This document shows, in pieces, positions 8,809 through 17,780 of a stretch of 64,000 nt of DNA. The notes under the pieces are model-generated. The model was not told where the DNA came from. It worked only from the letters and a program-made list of their open reading frames with translations, and did no database searches. Source of the DNA: Kitasatospora cinereorecta. GTDB taxonomy: Bacteria; Actinomycetota; Actinomycetes; Streptomycetales; Streptomycetaceae. The stretch covers positions 310,001 to 374,000 of the forward strand of contig NZ_JAMZDX010000008.1 of NCBI RefSeq assembly GCF_024172095.1, given 5' to 3'. A program made the position numbers and the translations under genes. The first letter of the stretch is position 1. Every line of letters starts with the position of its first letter.

Positions 8809-8849
8809 CCTATCCTGCACGGACCGGAAACCGAGAGAGACGAGCGCGC

Positions 8850-9545
8850 GTGCCAGTCACCGACGAGGCGATCGAGAAGATCAAGGCCATGATCGTCAGC
8901 GGTGAGCTCCGCCCGGGCTCCCGGCTCCCGCGCGAGGCCGACCTGGCCGAGCGCCTCGGGCTGTCCCGCAACTCCCTGCGAGAGGCGGTCAAGGCGCTCT
9001 CGCTCGTCCGGGTGCTCGACGTGAGGCAGGGCGACGGCACGTACGTGACCAGCCTGGAGCCCGGACTGCTGGTGGACGCGCTCTCGTTCGCGGTCGACCT
9101 CCAGCAGGACGACACGGTGCTGCAGTTCCTGGAGGTCCGCCGGATCCTGGAGCCGGCCGCCGCGGCCATGGCCGCCCGGGTGATGCCGGACGAGGACATC
9201 GAGGCCCTTGGTCAGCTGCTGGACCGGCTCGAGGACGACGCCTCACTGGAGACACTGATCGACAACGACCTGGAGTTCCACCGCCGGCTGGCGGCGGGTT
9301 CAGGTAACGCGGTGCTCAGCTCGCTGATCGACGGCCTGTCCGGCCCGACCGCGCGAGCCCGACTGTGGCGCGGACGGACGGAGGAGGGCGCCGTGGAGCG
9401 GACCAGGCAGCAGCACCGGGCGATCTGCGAGGCCGTCGCCACCCGCCGTCCGGAACTCGCCCAGGCGTGGGCGACGGTGCACGTCGCGGAGGTCGAGCAG
9501 TGGCTGCGCGGGGCTCTCGGCGCAGCGGCATCCGAAACGGGCTGA
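8850..9545 (+). CDS. GntR-family regulator (FadR/FCD subgroup) of the fucose operon
   Basis: This 231-residue regulator has an N-terminal winged HTH (residues about 5-72: AIEKIKAMIVSGELRPG, LAERLGLSRNSLREAVKAL, QGDGTYVTS) and an all-helical FCD effector domain (VRRILEPAAAAMAAR, DLEFHRRLAAGSGN). FCD regulators usually repress sugar-acid pathways and are released by an intermediate. As last gene of the fucose operon it is the natural candidate for the CATC(C/G)GATG sites at 540, 737 and 769. I chose GTG 8850, preceded by GAGAGAGACGAG, because the conserved family start is VTDEAIEKIK. A GTG at 8805 overlapping the previous stop would add 15 residues. Confidence 0.85.
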   Translation: MPVTDEAIEKIKAMIVSGELRPGSRLPREADLAERLGLSRNSLREAVKALSLVRVLDVRQGDGTYVTSLEPGLLVDALSFAVDLQQDDTVLQFLEVRRILEPAAAAMAARVMPDEDIEALGQLLDRLEDDASLETLIDNDLEFHRRLAAGSGNAVLSSLIDGLSGPTARARLWRGRTEEGAVERTRQQHRAICEAVATRRPELAQAWATVHVAEVEQWLRGALGAAASETG

Positions 9546-9581
9546 GCCAGATCTCCGTCGTGCAGCGCAAGGTCGTCTCGC

Positions 9582-11034
9582 CCAACGACCGCCGCGGAAT
9601 CGGTACGGTGCCGGATCGACTGGAAGTACGCACTCGGCATGGAGCTGGAGGACCCCGGGTTCCACCACAGCATGCTGGCGGACTTCCGTCAGCGCCTGGC
9701 CGAGGAGGGCCGCGCCGACAAGCTGTTCGGCCTCGCGCTGGAGAAGATCAAGGCCGTCGGGCTGGTCCGCGAGCGTGGCCGTCAGCGCACCGACTCCACC
9801 CACGTCCTGGCCGCCGTCCGCGACCTGACCCGCCTGGAGCTGGTCACCGAAGCGATGCGCGCCGCCCTGGAGGAGCTCGCTCGCCGGGCCCCGCACGAGC
9901 TGGCCGGCCTGGTCACCGAAGACTGGGGCCGGCGCTACGGCCGCGCCGCCCGCCTCGGCAAGAACCCCTCCCGGCCCAAGGGCCGGACCAAGGAGACCGG
10001 CGACGACGCCCACCTGCTGCTGCGCTACGTGAACCACTACCTTCCCGCGCTCCGCGACGGTGAACAGGTCCAGGCCCTGCGGCAGATCTTCCTTCTACTG
10101 GCTCGACGAGCAGGAGCGACTGTGCTGGCGCGAGGCCGACTCCGCCGGCCTGCCGCCCTCCGGTTTCGCGATCGTCTCGCCCTACGACGTGACGGCCCGG
10201 TTCGCGCGCCGCGGCGACACCCGTTGGAAGGGCTTCCTCGCGCACGTCACCGAGACCTGCGACGACGGCGACGTGAACGTGATCACCGACGTGACCACCA
10301 CGAACGCCGTGATCCACGACAGCAAGACCCTGCCGGTGATCCTCGACCGGCTCGACCAGCGAGAACTGCTGCCGTTGGAGCACTACGTGGACGGCGGCTG
10401 CCTCTCCGTCGCCTTCGAGCACCGCGCCGCCCGCGAACACGGCGTCGGCCTGGTCGGGGCGGTCAGGGCCAAGAGGACCCGGCAGCCCCGCCAGGGCGGC
10501 ATCTTCCACCGCGACGCCTTCGTCATCGACTGGGACGCCAAGCAGGTCACCTGTCCCTCGGGCAAGACCAGCAACCGGTGGGCCACACCCCCGTCCCTCG
10601 CGCCCTACATCACCGCCAGCTTCTTGGTCGCCGACTGCCGCTCCTGTCCGTTGAAGGTGTCCTGCACCCGCACCGACGCTCGCACGGTGTCCTTCCTGCC
10701 GCGCGAGCTCTACGACATCCAGTCGGAGTCCAGGACCGAGCAGCAGACCCAGGAGTGGCTCTCGCGCTACTCGCTGCGGGCGGGCATCGAGAGCACCATC
10801 AGCGAGTTCGTCAACGGCCACGGCATGCGCCAGTGCCGCTACCGCAGCGAGGACGAGGCCCACGTCCAGCACGTGCTGACCGCCATCGCCGTCAACCTCG
10901 AACGCATCGGCGTCCACCTGCCGGCCGCGCCAGAGCGCCGGCCGCGGACACCGACCGCGTTGCAGGACTACCTCGACCGGCACGGCATCTCCCGGCCGCG
11001 CTCCTGGCGTGTCGCAACCCACCTCGCAGGCTGA
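9582..11034 (+). pseudogene. decayed IS1182-like transposase
   Basis: Transposase similarity begins abruptly (AAESVRCRIDWKYALGMELEDP) without the N-terminal region of the family, so the 5' part is missing. The frame runs to about 10090 (LLLRYVNHYLPALRDG) and then shifts. The rest continues in another frame (FYWLDEQERLCWREAD, DVTTTNAVIHDSKTLPVILDRL, HYVDGGCLSV, then the RAGIESTISEFVNGHGMR block) to a TGA at 11034. The blocks match the IS1182 DDE transposase layout. Truncation plus frameshift make it non-functional. It lies directly behind the fucose operon regulator and no terminal repeats are evident. Confidence 0.75.
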
Positions 11035-11386
11035 CTGATCAATCTCACGACCAGCCAGCCGACCTTGGCCATGACCTCTATCGGGAATCCGCCGACAAAC
11101 CATCCCTCCCACGGCGCCCGGCCGAACTTCCGCGAATCAGCGCGATGATATTCTCGGCAGCCGCTCTTCCAAGATCCCCGACAGCGTCAGGCACTTCACG
11201 CGGCACGAACCGGAACCACACCTTGATCCGATTGCTCTCAGCAACGACGGGCTCGGATGGAGTCATAGAGGTCACGGTCCAGATGATCGCGGACTCACCT
11301 TCATGCATCGAACGCAGGTCCGTCCGACCTCAGTCCGGAAAATACCCGATGGGCCGCCCTCACTTCCGTTCTATGTGGTCACAGCA
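11035..11386. other. intergenic stretch, no gene recognised
   Basis: Less GC-rich than its surroundings, with no frame that has a plausible start and product. It probably represents decayed DNA between two insertion-sequence remnants. Confidence 0.4.
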
Positions 11387-11390
11387 CTAG

Positions 11391-11507
11391 ACGAGTAGTT
11401 CCGAAGTCGGCTGGGTTCGCCGGTTCTGCCTCGGATGTGCAGGGACGGCGTCCAACATCGGGTTGGTGACGACCACAGAACTGGACACTCTCCTGACCCG
11501 GCCGTGG
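11391..11507 (+). mobile_element. left-end remnant of an IS982-like element
   Basis: The terminal repeat acgagtagttccgaagt (11391-11407) matches the reverse complement of the right end at 13323-13339 at 16 of 17 positions. CTAG flanks both. The following bases parallel the leader of the intact element at 12303 onward and include the start of a second transposase (VTTTELDTLLT). Similarity then stops. This is the broken 5' end of a related copy. Confidence 0.65.
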
Positions 11508-11816
11508 CGCTGGTCGCCGGCGAGGTCTTCTCCGGCGTCGGCGAGACCCGGAGCGGCAAGCCCGGCATTGATCTTCGCCGGTCTGTGGTGGTGCTTAGTG
11601 CCTGCTTGTCTGTGTGCGGCGGCCCGCAGCCATCCCAGAGCTGGCGGCCTCCATGCGATCGGAAGCCCAACACGACGGAAACGCAATCCCGCCACCGTCC
11701 GACCAGACACCGCAAAACCCAGACAGCACGTCGGTTCCGGTCGCCGGTGATGGCCCGGTTTCCGGGCCATTGCTGCGGCGGGCGGGACGCGGTGACCGAG
11801 ACATCCACGGGTCGGG
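11508..11816. other. sequence between IS remnant and SnoaL-like gene, no gene recognised
   Basis: No recognisable product on either strand. It lies where the body of the older IS982-like copy should be, so it may be decayed insertion-sequence or captured DNA. Confidence 0.35.
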
Positions 11817-12170
11817 TCAGTGCGGCAGTTGGCTGTCCATGCTGCCCCACAGTTCGGCGATTCGGCCCTCGGTGACCCTAAAGATCTCCAGCAGGGTGCC
11901 GCCAGCCGCGTCCGGGTCGGCGGAGACGCCGTAGACGGTCGAGCGCAACGCCACCCGGTCGCCGTCGACCAGTATGTCCTCGACGACGCTCCGCGCGGAT
12001 GGGTATGCCGTGACCATTGCCGCCCAGGCGGCCTTCAGAGCTTCGAGGCCTCCCCGCAGCGGGTGACTGTAGAAGTCGGGCGCGAAGATCTCGTCCGCGG
12101 CGGCGATGTCCCGTGCGTTGAAAGCCTCGTGCATGCGGTGTGCGAGCTGATGGGAGTCGGGGCTGGTCAT
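11817..12170 (-). CDS. SnoaL-like / NTF2-fold small protein
   Basis: The 117-residue protein reads as a cone-shaped alpha+beta NTF2/SnoaL-like fold: HQLAHRMHEAFNARDIAAADEIFAPDFYSHP, GLEALKAAWAAMV, VEDILVDGDRVALRSTVYGV and LLEIFRVTEGRIAELWGSMD. Such proteins include polyketide cyclases, dehydratases and many of unknown role, so the substrate cannot be given. The ATG is preceded by a strong AAGGAGGG site about 10 bases upstream. It lies between an IS982 left-end remnant and an intact IS982-like element, so it may be a passenger gene. Confidence 0.75.
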   Translation of the reverse strand: MTSPDSHQLAHRMHEAFNARDIAAADEIFAPDFYSHPLRGGLEALKAAWAAMVTAYPSARSVVEDILVDGDRVALRSTVYGVSADPDAAGGTLLEIFRVTEGRIAELWGSMDSQLPH

Positions 12171-12302
12171 GAACGCTTCCCTCCTTGCAGGCAGGTGCGA
12201 ATTATGTCACTGCTCGTAGCCACCGTGTCGTGGAAATCCTTCGAGCGCACGGATGTTGATGGCTAGTCAGGAAGACCCCGTGCTGGGCGTGGTCGCTGTA
12301 GG

Positions 12303-13339
12303 CAAGTAGTCCGAAGTCGGCTGGTTTCGCCGGTTCTGCCTCAGACGTGCAGGAGGGTGTCCAGCATCGGGGTTGTGGTCCGAAGTTCTGCCCCGCCAAA
12401 GGGACGAGGGTGTCCAAGATCAGTTTGTGACGACCGATCTGGACACCCTCTTGACCGCACTGTACGTGAAGATCGACGACGAGATTGGAGGAACGCGATG
12501 GCTGGGCCGCCCGCCTCTGCTCAGCGACTCCGAACTCGTCTGCCTCGCGGTGGCCCAGGCCCTGCTCGGCTACCACTCCGAGGCCCGCTGGCTGCGCTAC
12601 GCGCGCAAGCACCTGTCCGGCATGTTCCCGTACCTGCCTCAACGCGCCGGCTACAACAAGCGCCTGCGGGCCGCACTTCCGCTGGTCAAACGCACGATCC
12701 GGGATCTGGCCCGGGACAGCGATTTCTGGACCGATACCGTCTGGATCACCGACTCCACCCCGGTGCCGTGCGGCATGTCGCGCCCCACCGTCCAACGGTC
12801 CGACCTGGCGGGCTGGGCCGGCTACGGCTACTGCGCCTCCCACTCCCGGTTCTTCTGGGGCCTACGTCTGTACCTGGTGTGCACGCCGACCGGTTTGCCG
12901 ATCCTGTGGGCGCTGGCCAACCCGAAGATCGACGAGCGCGAGGTCCTGGCCGCGATGCTCGAAGTCGACGCCGAGCTGGTCGCCCGGCGCGATGGGATCC
13001 TGCTCATCTCCGACAAGGGCTTCGCCTCGACGGTGTTCGAGCGAGAACTCGCTGAGCTGGGCATCGAGTTGCTGAGGCCGTCGTTCAAGCGCGAGAAGCG
13101 GCGGTTCGGCGAACCGATGCTCAAGAAGGTCCGCCAACTCATCGAGTCGGTGAACGACACCCTCAAAGGCCAGCTCGACCTGGAACAACACGGCGGGCGG
13201 ACCTTCGAGGGCGTCGCGATCCGGGTGGCCCAGCGACTCCTGGCGATGGCTGCCGGGATCTGGCACAACAACCAGACCGGCGCCCCCATCACCCGCTCCC
13301 TCATCGCGTTCGACCACTGAGCACTTCGGATCTACTCGT
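12303..13339 (+). mobile_element. IS982-family insertion sequence
   Basis: A roughly 1-kb element holding one transposase gene. The right terminal repeat is acttcggatctactcgt (13323-13339). The left end is partly duplicated: copies of the GTCCGAAGT leader begin at 12308 and again about 71 bases later at 12379. The perfect outer partner of the right terminal repeat lies further away at 11391, so the real mobile unit may be the larger 11387-13343 segment flanked by CTAG. Confidence 0.7.
12427..13320 (+). CDS. IS982-family transposase
   Basis: This 297-residue DDE transposase has the N-terminal block TTDLDTLLTALYVKIDDE and LSDSELVCLAVAQALLGYHSEARWLRYA. Next come SDFWTDTVWITDSTPV (first catalytic Asp region), GWAGYGYCASHSRFFWGLRL and GILLISDKGF (second Asp), then a late INDTLKGQLDLEQHGG and LLAMAAGIWHNNQTG. 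Length and order fit IS982 transposases and no frameshift is visible. GTG 12427 was chosen because the family begins TTDLDTL. The gene appears intact and could be active. Confidence 0.85.
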   Translation: MTTDLDTLLTALYVKIDDEIGGTRWLGRPPLLSDSELVCLAVAQALLGYHSEARWLRYARKHLSGMFPYLPQRAGYNKRLRAALPLVKRTIRDLARDSDFWTDTVWITDSTPVPCGMSRPTVQRSDLAGWAGYGYCASHSRFFWGLRLYLVCTPTGLPILWALANPKIDEREVLAAMLEVDAELVARRDGILLISDKGFASTVFERELAELGIELLRPSFKREKRRFGEPMLKKVRQLIESVNDTLKGQLDLEQHGGRTFEGVAIRVAQRLLAMAAGIWHNNQTGAPITRSLIAFDH

Positions 13340-13343
13340 CTAG

Positions 13344-14012
13344 CTAGCCGAGCATGCGCTCGATCATGGCTTGGCTGGAGCCGACGGCGTGGTGGTGGAA
13401 GGCGTCTCCGGCCCGCACTGGGTCTCCGATGACCAGCAGCTCCAGCAGTCGGCGGTGCGCGTTGGGGATGTCGGCGACCACGTCAGACTCTGCGCTCACC
13501 CCGTAGCGCATGTACCGGGACAACTTGCTGTGCAGGTTGTGGGTCAACAGGGTCAGTGCGGGGCTGCGTGCCGCCAGCCAGACGCCCTCGTGGAAGGCGC
13601 CGTCCAACTCGAACAGGCGCTTGAGATCACCGGCAGCCACCGCCTCGTCCATCCAGTCGCAGATCTCGGCGAGTGCCGCATGGGACTCCGGCGTCCACCT
13701 GGAGATCGCCAGTTCTGCGGCGTAGCGTTCGAGCACGCCGCGGATCCCGCCCAGATCCCGCACCTCGTCCGGAGTCAACGAGGACACGAAGGTGCCGCGT
13801 CTGGGAAGCCTGACCACGAAACCCTCATCGGCCAGCCGCGTGAAGGCATCACGGACCACGACGTTGCTGACCTCGAGCCGGGCTGCCAGCTGTCGCTCGA
13901 CCAGGTGGTCGCCCGGCTTCATCTGGCCGTTCAGGATCGCGTCCCTGATCCGTGCGGTCACGTTGTCCACGAGGCTGCTCGGCGAAGCCGGTGAAAGTGT
14001 GTACTCAAGCAT
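13344..14012 (-). CDS. GntR-family regulator (FCD subgroup), probable regulator of the glycosidase cluster
   Basis: A 222-residue GntR/FCD protein with a winged HTH at about 14-75 (LVDNVTARIRDAILNGQMKPG, LAARLEVSNVVVRDAFTRLADEGFV, RRGTFVSSL) and a helical FCD domain (GVLERYAAELAI, LFELDGAFHEGVWLAARS, HHHAVGSSQAMIERML). It is divergent from the AKR gene at 14170. A GCTTAAGC palindrome lies between them at 14071-14078 and again at 15749-15756 before the beta-galactosidase operon, so it probably controls both units. The gene ends at the edge of the IS982-like element. Confidence 0.82.
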   Translation of the reverse strand: MLEYTLSPASPSSLVDNVTARIRDAILNGQMKPGDHLVERQLAARLEVSNVVVRDAFTRLADEGFVVRLPRRGTFVSSLTPDEVRDLGGIRGVLERYAAELAISRWTPESHAALAEICDWMDEAVAAGDLKRLFELDGAFHEGVWLAARSPALTLLTHNLHSKLSRYMRYGVSAESDVVADIPNAHRRLLELLVIGDPVRAGDAFHHHAVGSSQAMIERMLG

Positions 14013-14052
14013 GTGCCAACTCTAAGGCCTCGCGGGCGCTTCAAGCAGGGAT

Positions 14053-14082
14053 GTCGCATGGATGCGATATGCTTAAGCGCAT
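14053..14082. promoter_or_regulatory. divergent control region with GCTTAAGC palindrome
   Basis: The region between the divergent GntR and AKR genes holds tcgcat-gg-atgcga (14054-14067), an inverted repeat. It is followed by the perfect 8-base palindrome GCTTAAGC (14071-14078). The same core appears as TGCTTAAGCA before the glycosidase operon at 15748. It is a candidate operator of the GntR protein encoded next to it. Confidence 0.5.
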
Positions 14083-14169
14083 GAGAATCGCCACTCCCGA
14101 GGGTCGCCCCGGACAGGGCTCGAAGCCACGCGACTCCGAAGAACCGCCACGCCCGGTCCGGGTGGCGTA

Positions 14170-15117
14170 GTGATCGAGATCTCCCGTCACGGCTTCGGCG
14201 CCGCCACGCTCGGCAATCTCTACACGGAAGTCGCCGACGACCAGGCGGAGCAAGCGGTCCAGGCGGCCTGGCACGCTGGTGTCCGGCTCTTCGACACCGC
14301 TCCGCACTACGGTCTCGGCCTGTCGGAGCGCCGGCTCGGCCGCGCTCTCTCCGCTTACCCGCGGGACAGCTACGTGCTGTCGACCAAGGTCGGTCGCCTC
14401 CTCCTCCCGGCCGACAGCGAAGGGCTTGATCCGGACGGCTTCCTCGTGCCGGCCACGCATCGAAGGGTCTGGGACTTCTCCGCCGACGGTGTGCGGCGCT
14501 CGATCGAGGACAGCCTCGATCGGATGGGGCTGGACCGTATCGACATCGTTCTCTTGCATGATGCCGAGTCGCACCTCCCCCAGGCGGTGCGAGAGGCGTA
14601 CCCGGCCCTGGCGGATCTGCGAGCCCAGGGCGTCATCAGGGCGATCGGTGCGGGGATGAACCATTGCCGGCCGCTGGAAACCTTGGTGCGCGAGACCGAT
14701 ATCGACACGGTCATGATCGCCGGCCGCTACACCCTGCTGGACCAGAGCGCGGGTGCCTCCCTCCTGCCCACTTGCCTGGAGCGTGGTGTGGCGGTTCTGG
14801 CTGCGGGCGTCTTCAACAGCGGGCTGCTGGCCACGGACGGGACCGGCGGCACCTATGACTATCACCCTGCACCCGCGCACCTGATCGACCGCGCCCGCCG
14901 GATCGCCCAGGTGTGCGAGCAGTACGAGGTGACACTGCCCCAAGCCGCTCTCGCTTTCCCGCTTCGGCACCCAGCCGTGTCCAGCGTCGTCGTGGGCGCC
15001 CGGAGCGCCTCGGAGGTGCGCCGCAACGCCGAGCTACTGGCTCGTGAGATTCCCGAGGCCCTCTGGGCCGACCTTGTGGCACTGTCTCTCGAAGATCCGC
15101 AGTCCTTCCGAAGGTGA
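14170..15117 (+). CDS. aldo/keto reductase, L-fucose dehydrogenase-like (second copy)
   Basis: The 315-residue AKR strongly resembles the operon enzyme at 3786. It has FDTAPHYGLGLSERRLG (catalytic Asp and Tyr), STKVGR (Lys), DIVLLHDAES (His), DTVMIAGRYTLLDQ and VVVGARSASEV. It should oxidise L-fucose or a related sugar to a lactone. No lactonase or dehydratase lies beside it, so its product would need the enzymes of the 828-8808 operon. The GTG start at 14170 overlaps the stop of a 29-codon reading frame starting at 14081, which could be a translated leader. Divergent from the GntR gene. Confidence 0.8.
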   Translation: MIEISRHGFGAATLGNLYTEVADDQAEQAVQAAWHAGVRLFDTAPHYGLGLSERRLGRALSAYPRDSYVLSTKVGRLLLPADSEGLDPDGFLVPATHRRVWDFSADGVRRSIEDSLDRMGLDRIDIVLLHDAESHLPQAVREAYPALADLRAQGVIRAIGAGMNHCRPLETLVRETDIDTVMIAGRYTLLDQSAGASLLPTCLERGVAVLAAGVFNSGLLATDGTGGTYDYHPAPAHLIDRARRIAQVCEQYEVTLPQAALAFPLRHPAVSSVVVGARSASEVRRNAELLAREIPEALWADLVALSLEDPQSFRR

Positions 15118-15747
15118 CCGGCGGGCGCCCGCCAGGCGGCGGGACGTGCCAGGTCTAGGCGGCCGAGTTCCCCTTCTTCACCGAGAACGCGCCCACCAGG
15201 GCAGGGCCTGCGACACAACCACAGTGACCAGGGCGGGCGATCCGCGGACCAGCCCGGACAGCGGCACGCAGGTCGGAGGCCTTCAGTAGCGGCAGCAGCT
15301 CGAAACCGTCGGTGCCGAGCGCCTCGGTGCGGCCCTGTTCGTCGCCGGTCACGCACAGGGCCTCGCGGACGCGAGTTCCCGAGGCACGCAGATCGCTGGT
15401 GGACAGCACGGTCCGGCCGCCACTCGTGACGTTCTCGCATCGGTACCCGCCGGTCGACGATGCGCGCGCCCTCAGGCAGGCGACAGGCTCCAGTGCTGTG
15501 GCCTGCTTGCGGACAAAGGCACAGGCAGGCCCGCGTGCCGACCGGGCGCGTGAGCGCCGGGATTCCGCCCAGCTCCGGACCGGCCGACTGTTCCGCGTCG
15601 GCCGCCCCTGCCGCTGTCCGGTACGCCTGCGCGTACACCTCGTCTACCCGGGATGACGGGACGCCGCCTCCCCGATGGACGGCAAGGAAATTCTCCTCCG
15701 TCCGAACTCTTGACGGGCACCCATCTCGGCCTACAAGGTGTGGGTGT
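15118..15747. other. intergenic stretch, possibly decayed coding sequence
   Basis: The minus strand shows protein-like fragments in different frames (for example RVREALCVTGDEQGRTEAL and GFELLPLLKASDLRAAV, 15155-15409) that I cannot assign to a family. None has a convincing start. It may be the remains of a gene lost between the AKR gene and the glycosidase operon. Confidence 0.3.
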
Positions 15748-15757
15748 TGCTTAAGCA
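15748..15757. promoter_or_regulatory. TGCTTAAGCA palindrome, candidate operator of the glycosidase operon
   Basis: This perfect 10-base palindrome lies 27 bases before the beta-galactosidase start. It shares the core GCTTAAGC with the GntR/AKR divergent region at 14071. In DNA this GC-rich, two AT-centred copies placed before two related units are unlikely to be chance. Confidence 0.55.
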
Positions 15758-15783
15758 TTAAGTATCGAGCTCAGGGGCGTTAA

Positions 15784-17763
15784 ATGATCGATCGGCTGCT
15801 CTTCGGCGGGGACTACAACCCCGAGCAGTGGCCCGACTCCGTCGTGGAGGAGGACCTCTGCCTGATGGCTCAGGCAGGCGTCACCCTGCTGACCGTGGGC
15901 GTCTTCTCCTGGGCGCTGCTGGAGCCGAAGGAGGAGTGCTACCGGTTCGATTGGCTCGACCAGCTGCTCGACCGGCTGCACGGGGCGGGCATATGCGTCG
16001 ATCTGGCAACGCCGACGGCGGCGCCGCCACAGTGGTTCTCGCGGGCGTATCCGGCAAGCCTGCCGGTTGACGTGCACGGCCACCGCCTGGCCGCCGGCTC
16101 ACGGCTGACCTGGTGCCCGAGTTCGCCGGACTACCGCCGTGCCGCCGTGCGGATCGCGGGAGAGCTGGCCGAGCGTTACAGCCGCCATCCGGCGGTTCGG
16201 ATGTGGCACGTCGGCAACGAGCTCGGCTGCAAGAACATGCTCTGCTACTGCGAAACGTCCGCGGCAGCCTTCCGCGCTTGGCTGCAGGAGCGGTACAGCA
16301 CCCTTGAGGCGCTCAACGAGGCCTGGGGCACGGTGGTCTGGTCGCAGACCTACGGAAGCTGGGAGGAGGTACAGCCTCCGCTGGCCACTGCTTCGTGGTC
16401 CATGCCGGCGCAGGAGCTGGACTTCCGGCGGTTCAGCTCCGACGCCGTGCTCGAGGGCTTCAAAGCGGAGCGCGACGCGATCCGGCAGCACAGCGATCTG
16501 CCCGTCACCACCAACTTCATGGCCGCGTCCTTCAAGGACGCCGACTACTTCCGCTGGGCCCGCGAGTTGGATGTGGTCAGCAACGACCACTACCTGAGGG
16601 CCGAGGATCCGGACAATCACGTGGATCTTGCGCTCGCGGCGGACCTGTCCAGAGGCCTGGGCGGGGGGGCTCCGTGGATCCTCATGGAGCACTCCACGAG
16701 CGCGGTGAGCTGGCAGCCTCGGAATCTGGCCAAGGGCCCGGGTGAGCTGCGGCGGAACAGTCTCGCGCACGTCGCCCGGGGCGCCGACGCGGTCTGCTTC
16801 TTCCAATGGCGGGCGTCGGTGGTCGGCCCGGAGAAGTTCCATTCCGCGATGCTCCAGCACGCCGGCACCGACACCCGCGTCTGGCGGGAGGTGTGCGAGC
16901 TGGGCCGGGACATCGGTCGGCTGGCCCCGGTCGCGGGCACGCGGGTCGAGGCGGAGGTGGCGATGCTCTGGGACTACGAGGCCTGGTGGGCGCTGGAACT
17001 GGACGGCCGACCCAGCCGCGACATCGCGTTCCTCAGCCTGGTCAGGGAGTGGTATGCCGCCCTGTGGCGTCTTGGGATCACCGTCGACCTCGTGCACCCG
17101 TCCGCTGACCTGTCTGGTTACCGGATGGTAGTCGCTCCGTCCCTCTATCTGACGGCTGACGACCTGACGGACCGGCTCAGCGACTTCGTCGCAGGAGGCG
17201 GCACCGCGGTGGTGGGCTTCTTCTCCGGAATATCGGACGAGAACGACCGGGTCAGGACGGGCGGCTATCCAGGCGCCTTCCGTGACCTGCTCGGGGTGCG
17301 AGTCGAGGAGTTCCACCCGCACGCCGAGGGCGCGAAAGTCGTCCTGGACGACGGAGCGGAGGGCCGCATATGGTCTGAGCACCTTCATCTGGCCGGTGCT
17401 TCGACCGTGACCGCCTACGCCGAGGGGTTCCTCGCCGGGCAGCCGGCCATCACCAGACATGCCCACGGCGAGGGCTGCGCCTGGTACCTGTCGACCCTCC
17501 CCACTCCGGCCCGACTGGCCGCGACCCTGGCCGAGGCCGCGCGAGAAGCCGGCGTGCGCCCACCGGTCGTCCGCTCGTCCGAGCAACTGGAGATCGTCCG
17601 CCGTACCGGCGCAGGCGGGTCGTACCTGTTCCTCATCAACCACGGAAACCGAGAGGAATCCGTCCAGGTTGCCGGCACGGACCTGCTGACCGGAGTCCGG
17701 CACAACGGTGAACTCATTCTGCCCGCAGGCGCTGTGAGCGTCGTCCGCGTGCAGCAGAACTGA
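15784..17763 (+). CDS. GH42 beta-galactosidase
   Basis: This 659-residue glycoside hydrolase has an N-terminal TIM barrel beginning LLFGGDYNPEQWP and the family block FSWALLEPKEE. The acid/base Glu146 lies in WHVGNELGCKN and the nucleophile Glu302 in WILMEHSTSA. A middle trimerisation-like domain (VAMLWDYEAWWAL, VVGFFSGISDEND) and a small C-terminal beta domain follow. There is no signal peptide, so it acts in the cytoplasm on imported oligosaccharides, releasing beta-linked D-galactose. It is the first gene of an operon with an ABC importer and two more glycosidases. The ATG follows the TGCTTAAGCA palindrome closely. Confidence 0.9.
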   Translation: MIDRLLFGGDYNPEQWPDSVVEEDLCLMAQAGVTLLTVGVFSWALLEPKEECYRFDWLDQLLDRLHGAGICVDLATPTAAPPQWFSRAYPASLPVDVHGHRLAAGSRLTWCPSSPDYRRAAVRIAGELAERYSRHPAVRMWHVGNELGCKNMLCYCETSAAAFRAWLQERYSTLEALNEAWGTVVWSQTYGSWEEVQPPLATASWSMPAQELDFRRFSSDAVLEGFKAERDAIRQHSDLPVTTNFMAASFKDADYFRWARELDVVSNDHYLRAEDPDNHVDLALAADLSRGLGGGAPWILMEHSTSAVSWQPRNLAKGPGELRRNSLAHVARGADAVCFFQWRASVVGPEKFHSAMLQHAGTDTRVWREVCELGRDIGRLAPVAGTRVEAEVAMLWDYEAWWALELDGRPSRDIAFLSLVREWYAALWRLGITVDLVHPSADLSGYRMVVAPSLYLTADDLTDRLSDFVAGGGTAVVGFFSGISDENDRVRTGGYPGAFRDLLGVRVEEFHPHAEGAKVVLDDGAEGRIWSEHLHLAGASTVTAYAEGFLAGQPAITRHAHGEGCAWYLSTLPTPARLAATLAEAAREAGVRPPVVRSSEQLEIVRRTGAGGSYLFLINHGNREESVQVAGTDLLTGVRHNGELILPAGAVSVVRVQQN

Positions 17764-17780
17764 AAGAAGAGAGAAACGAA

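Noticed and set aside
15155..15409. Possible small minus-strand gene
   Set aside because: The peptide looks protein-like but has no start signal, no recognised family and shifts frame upstream. It is listed only as possible decayed sequence.
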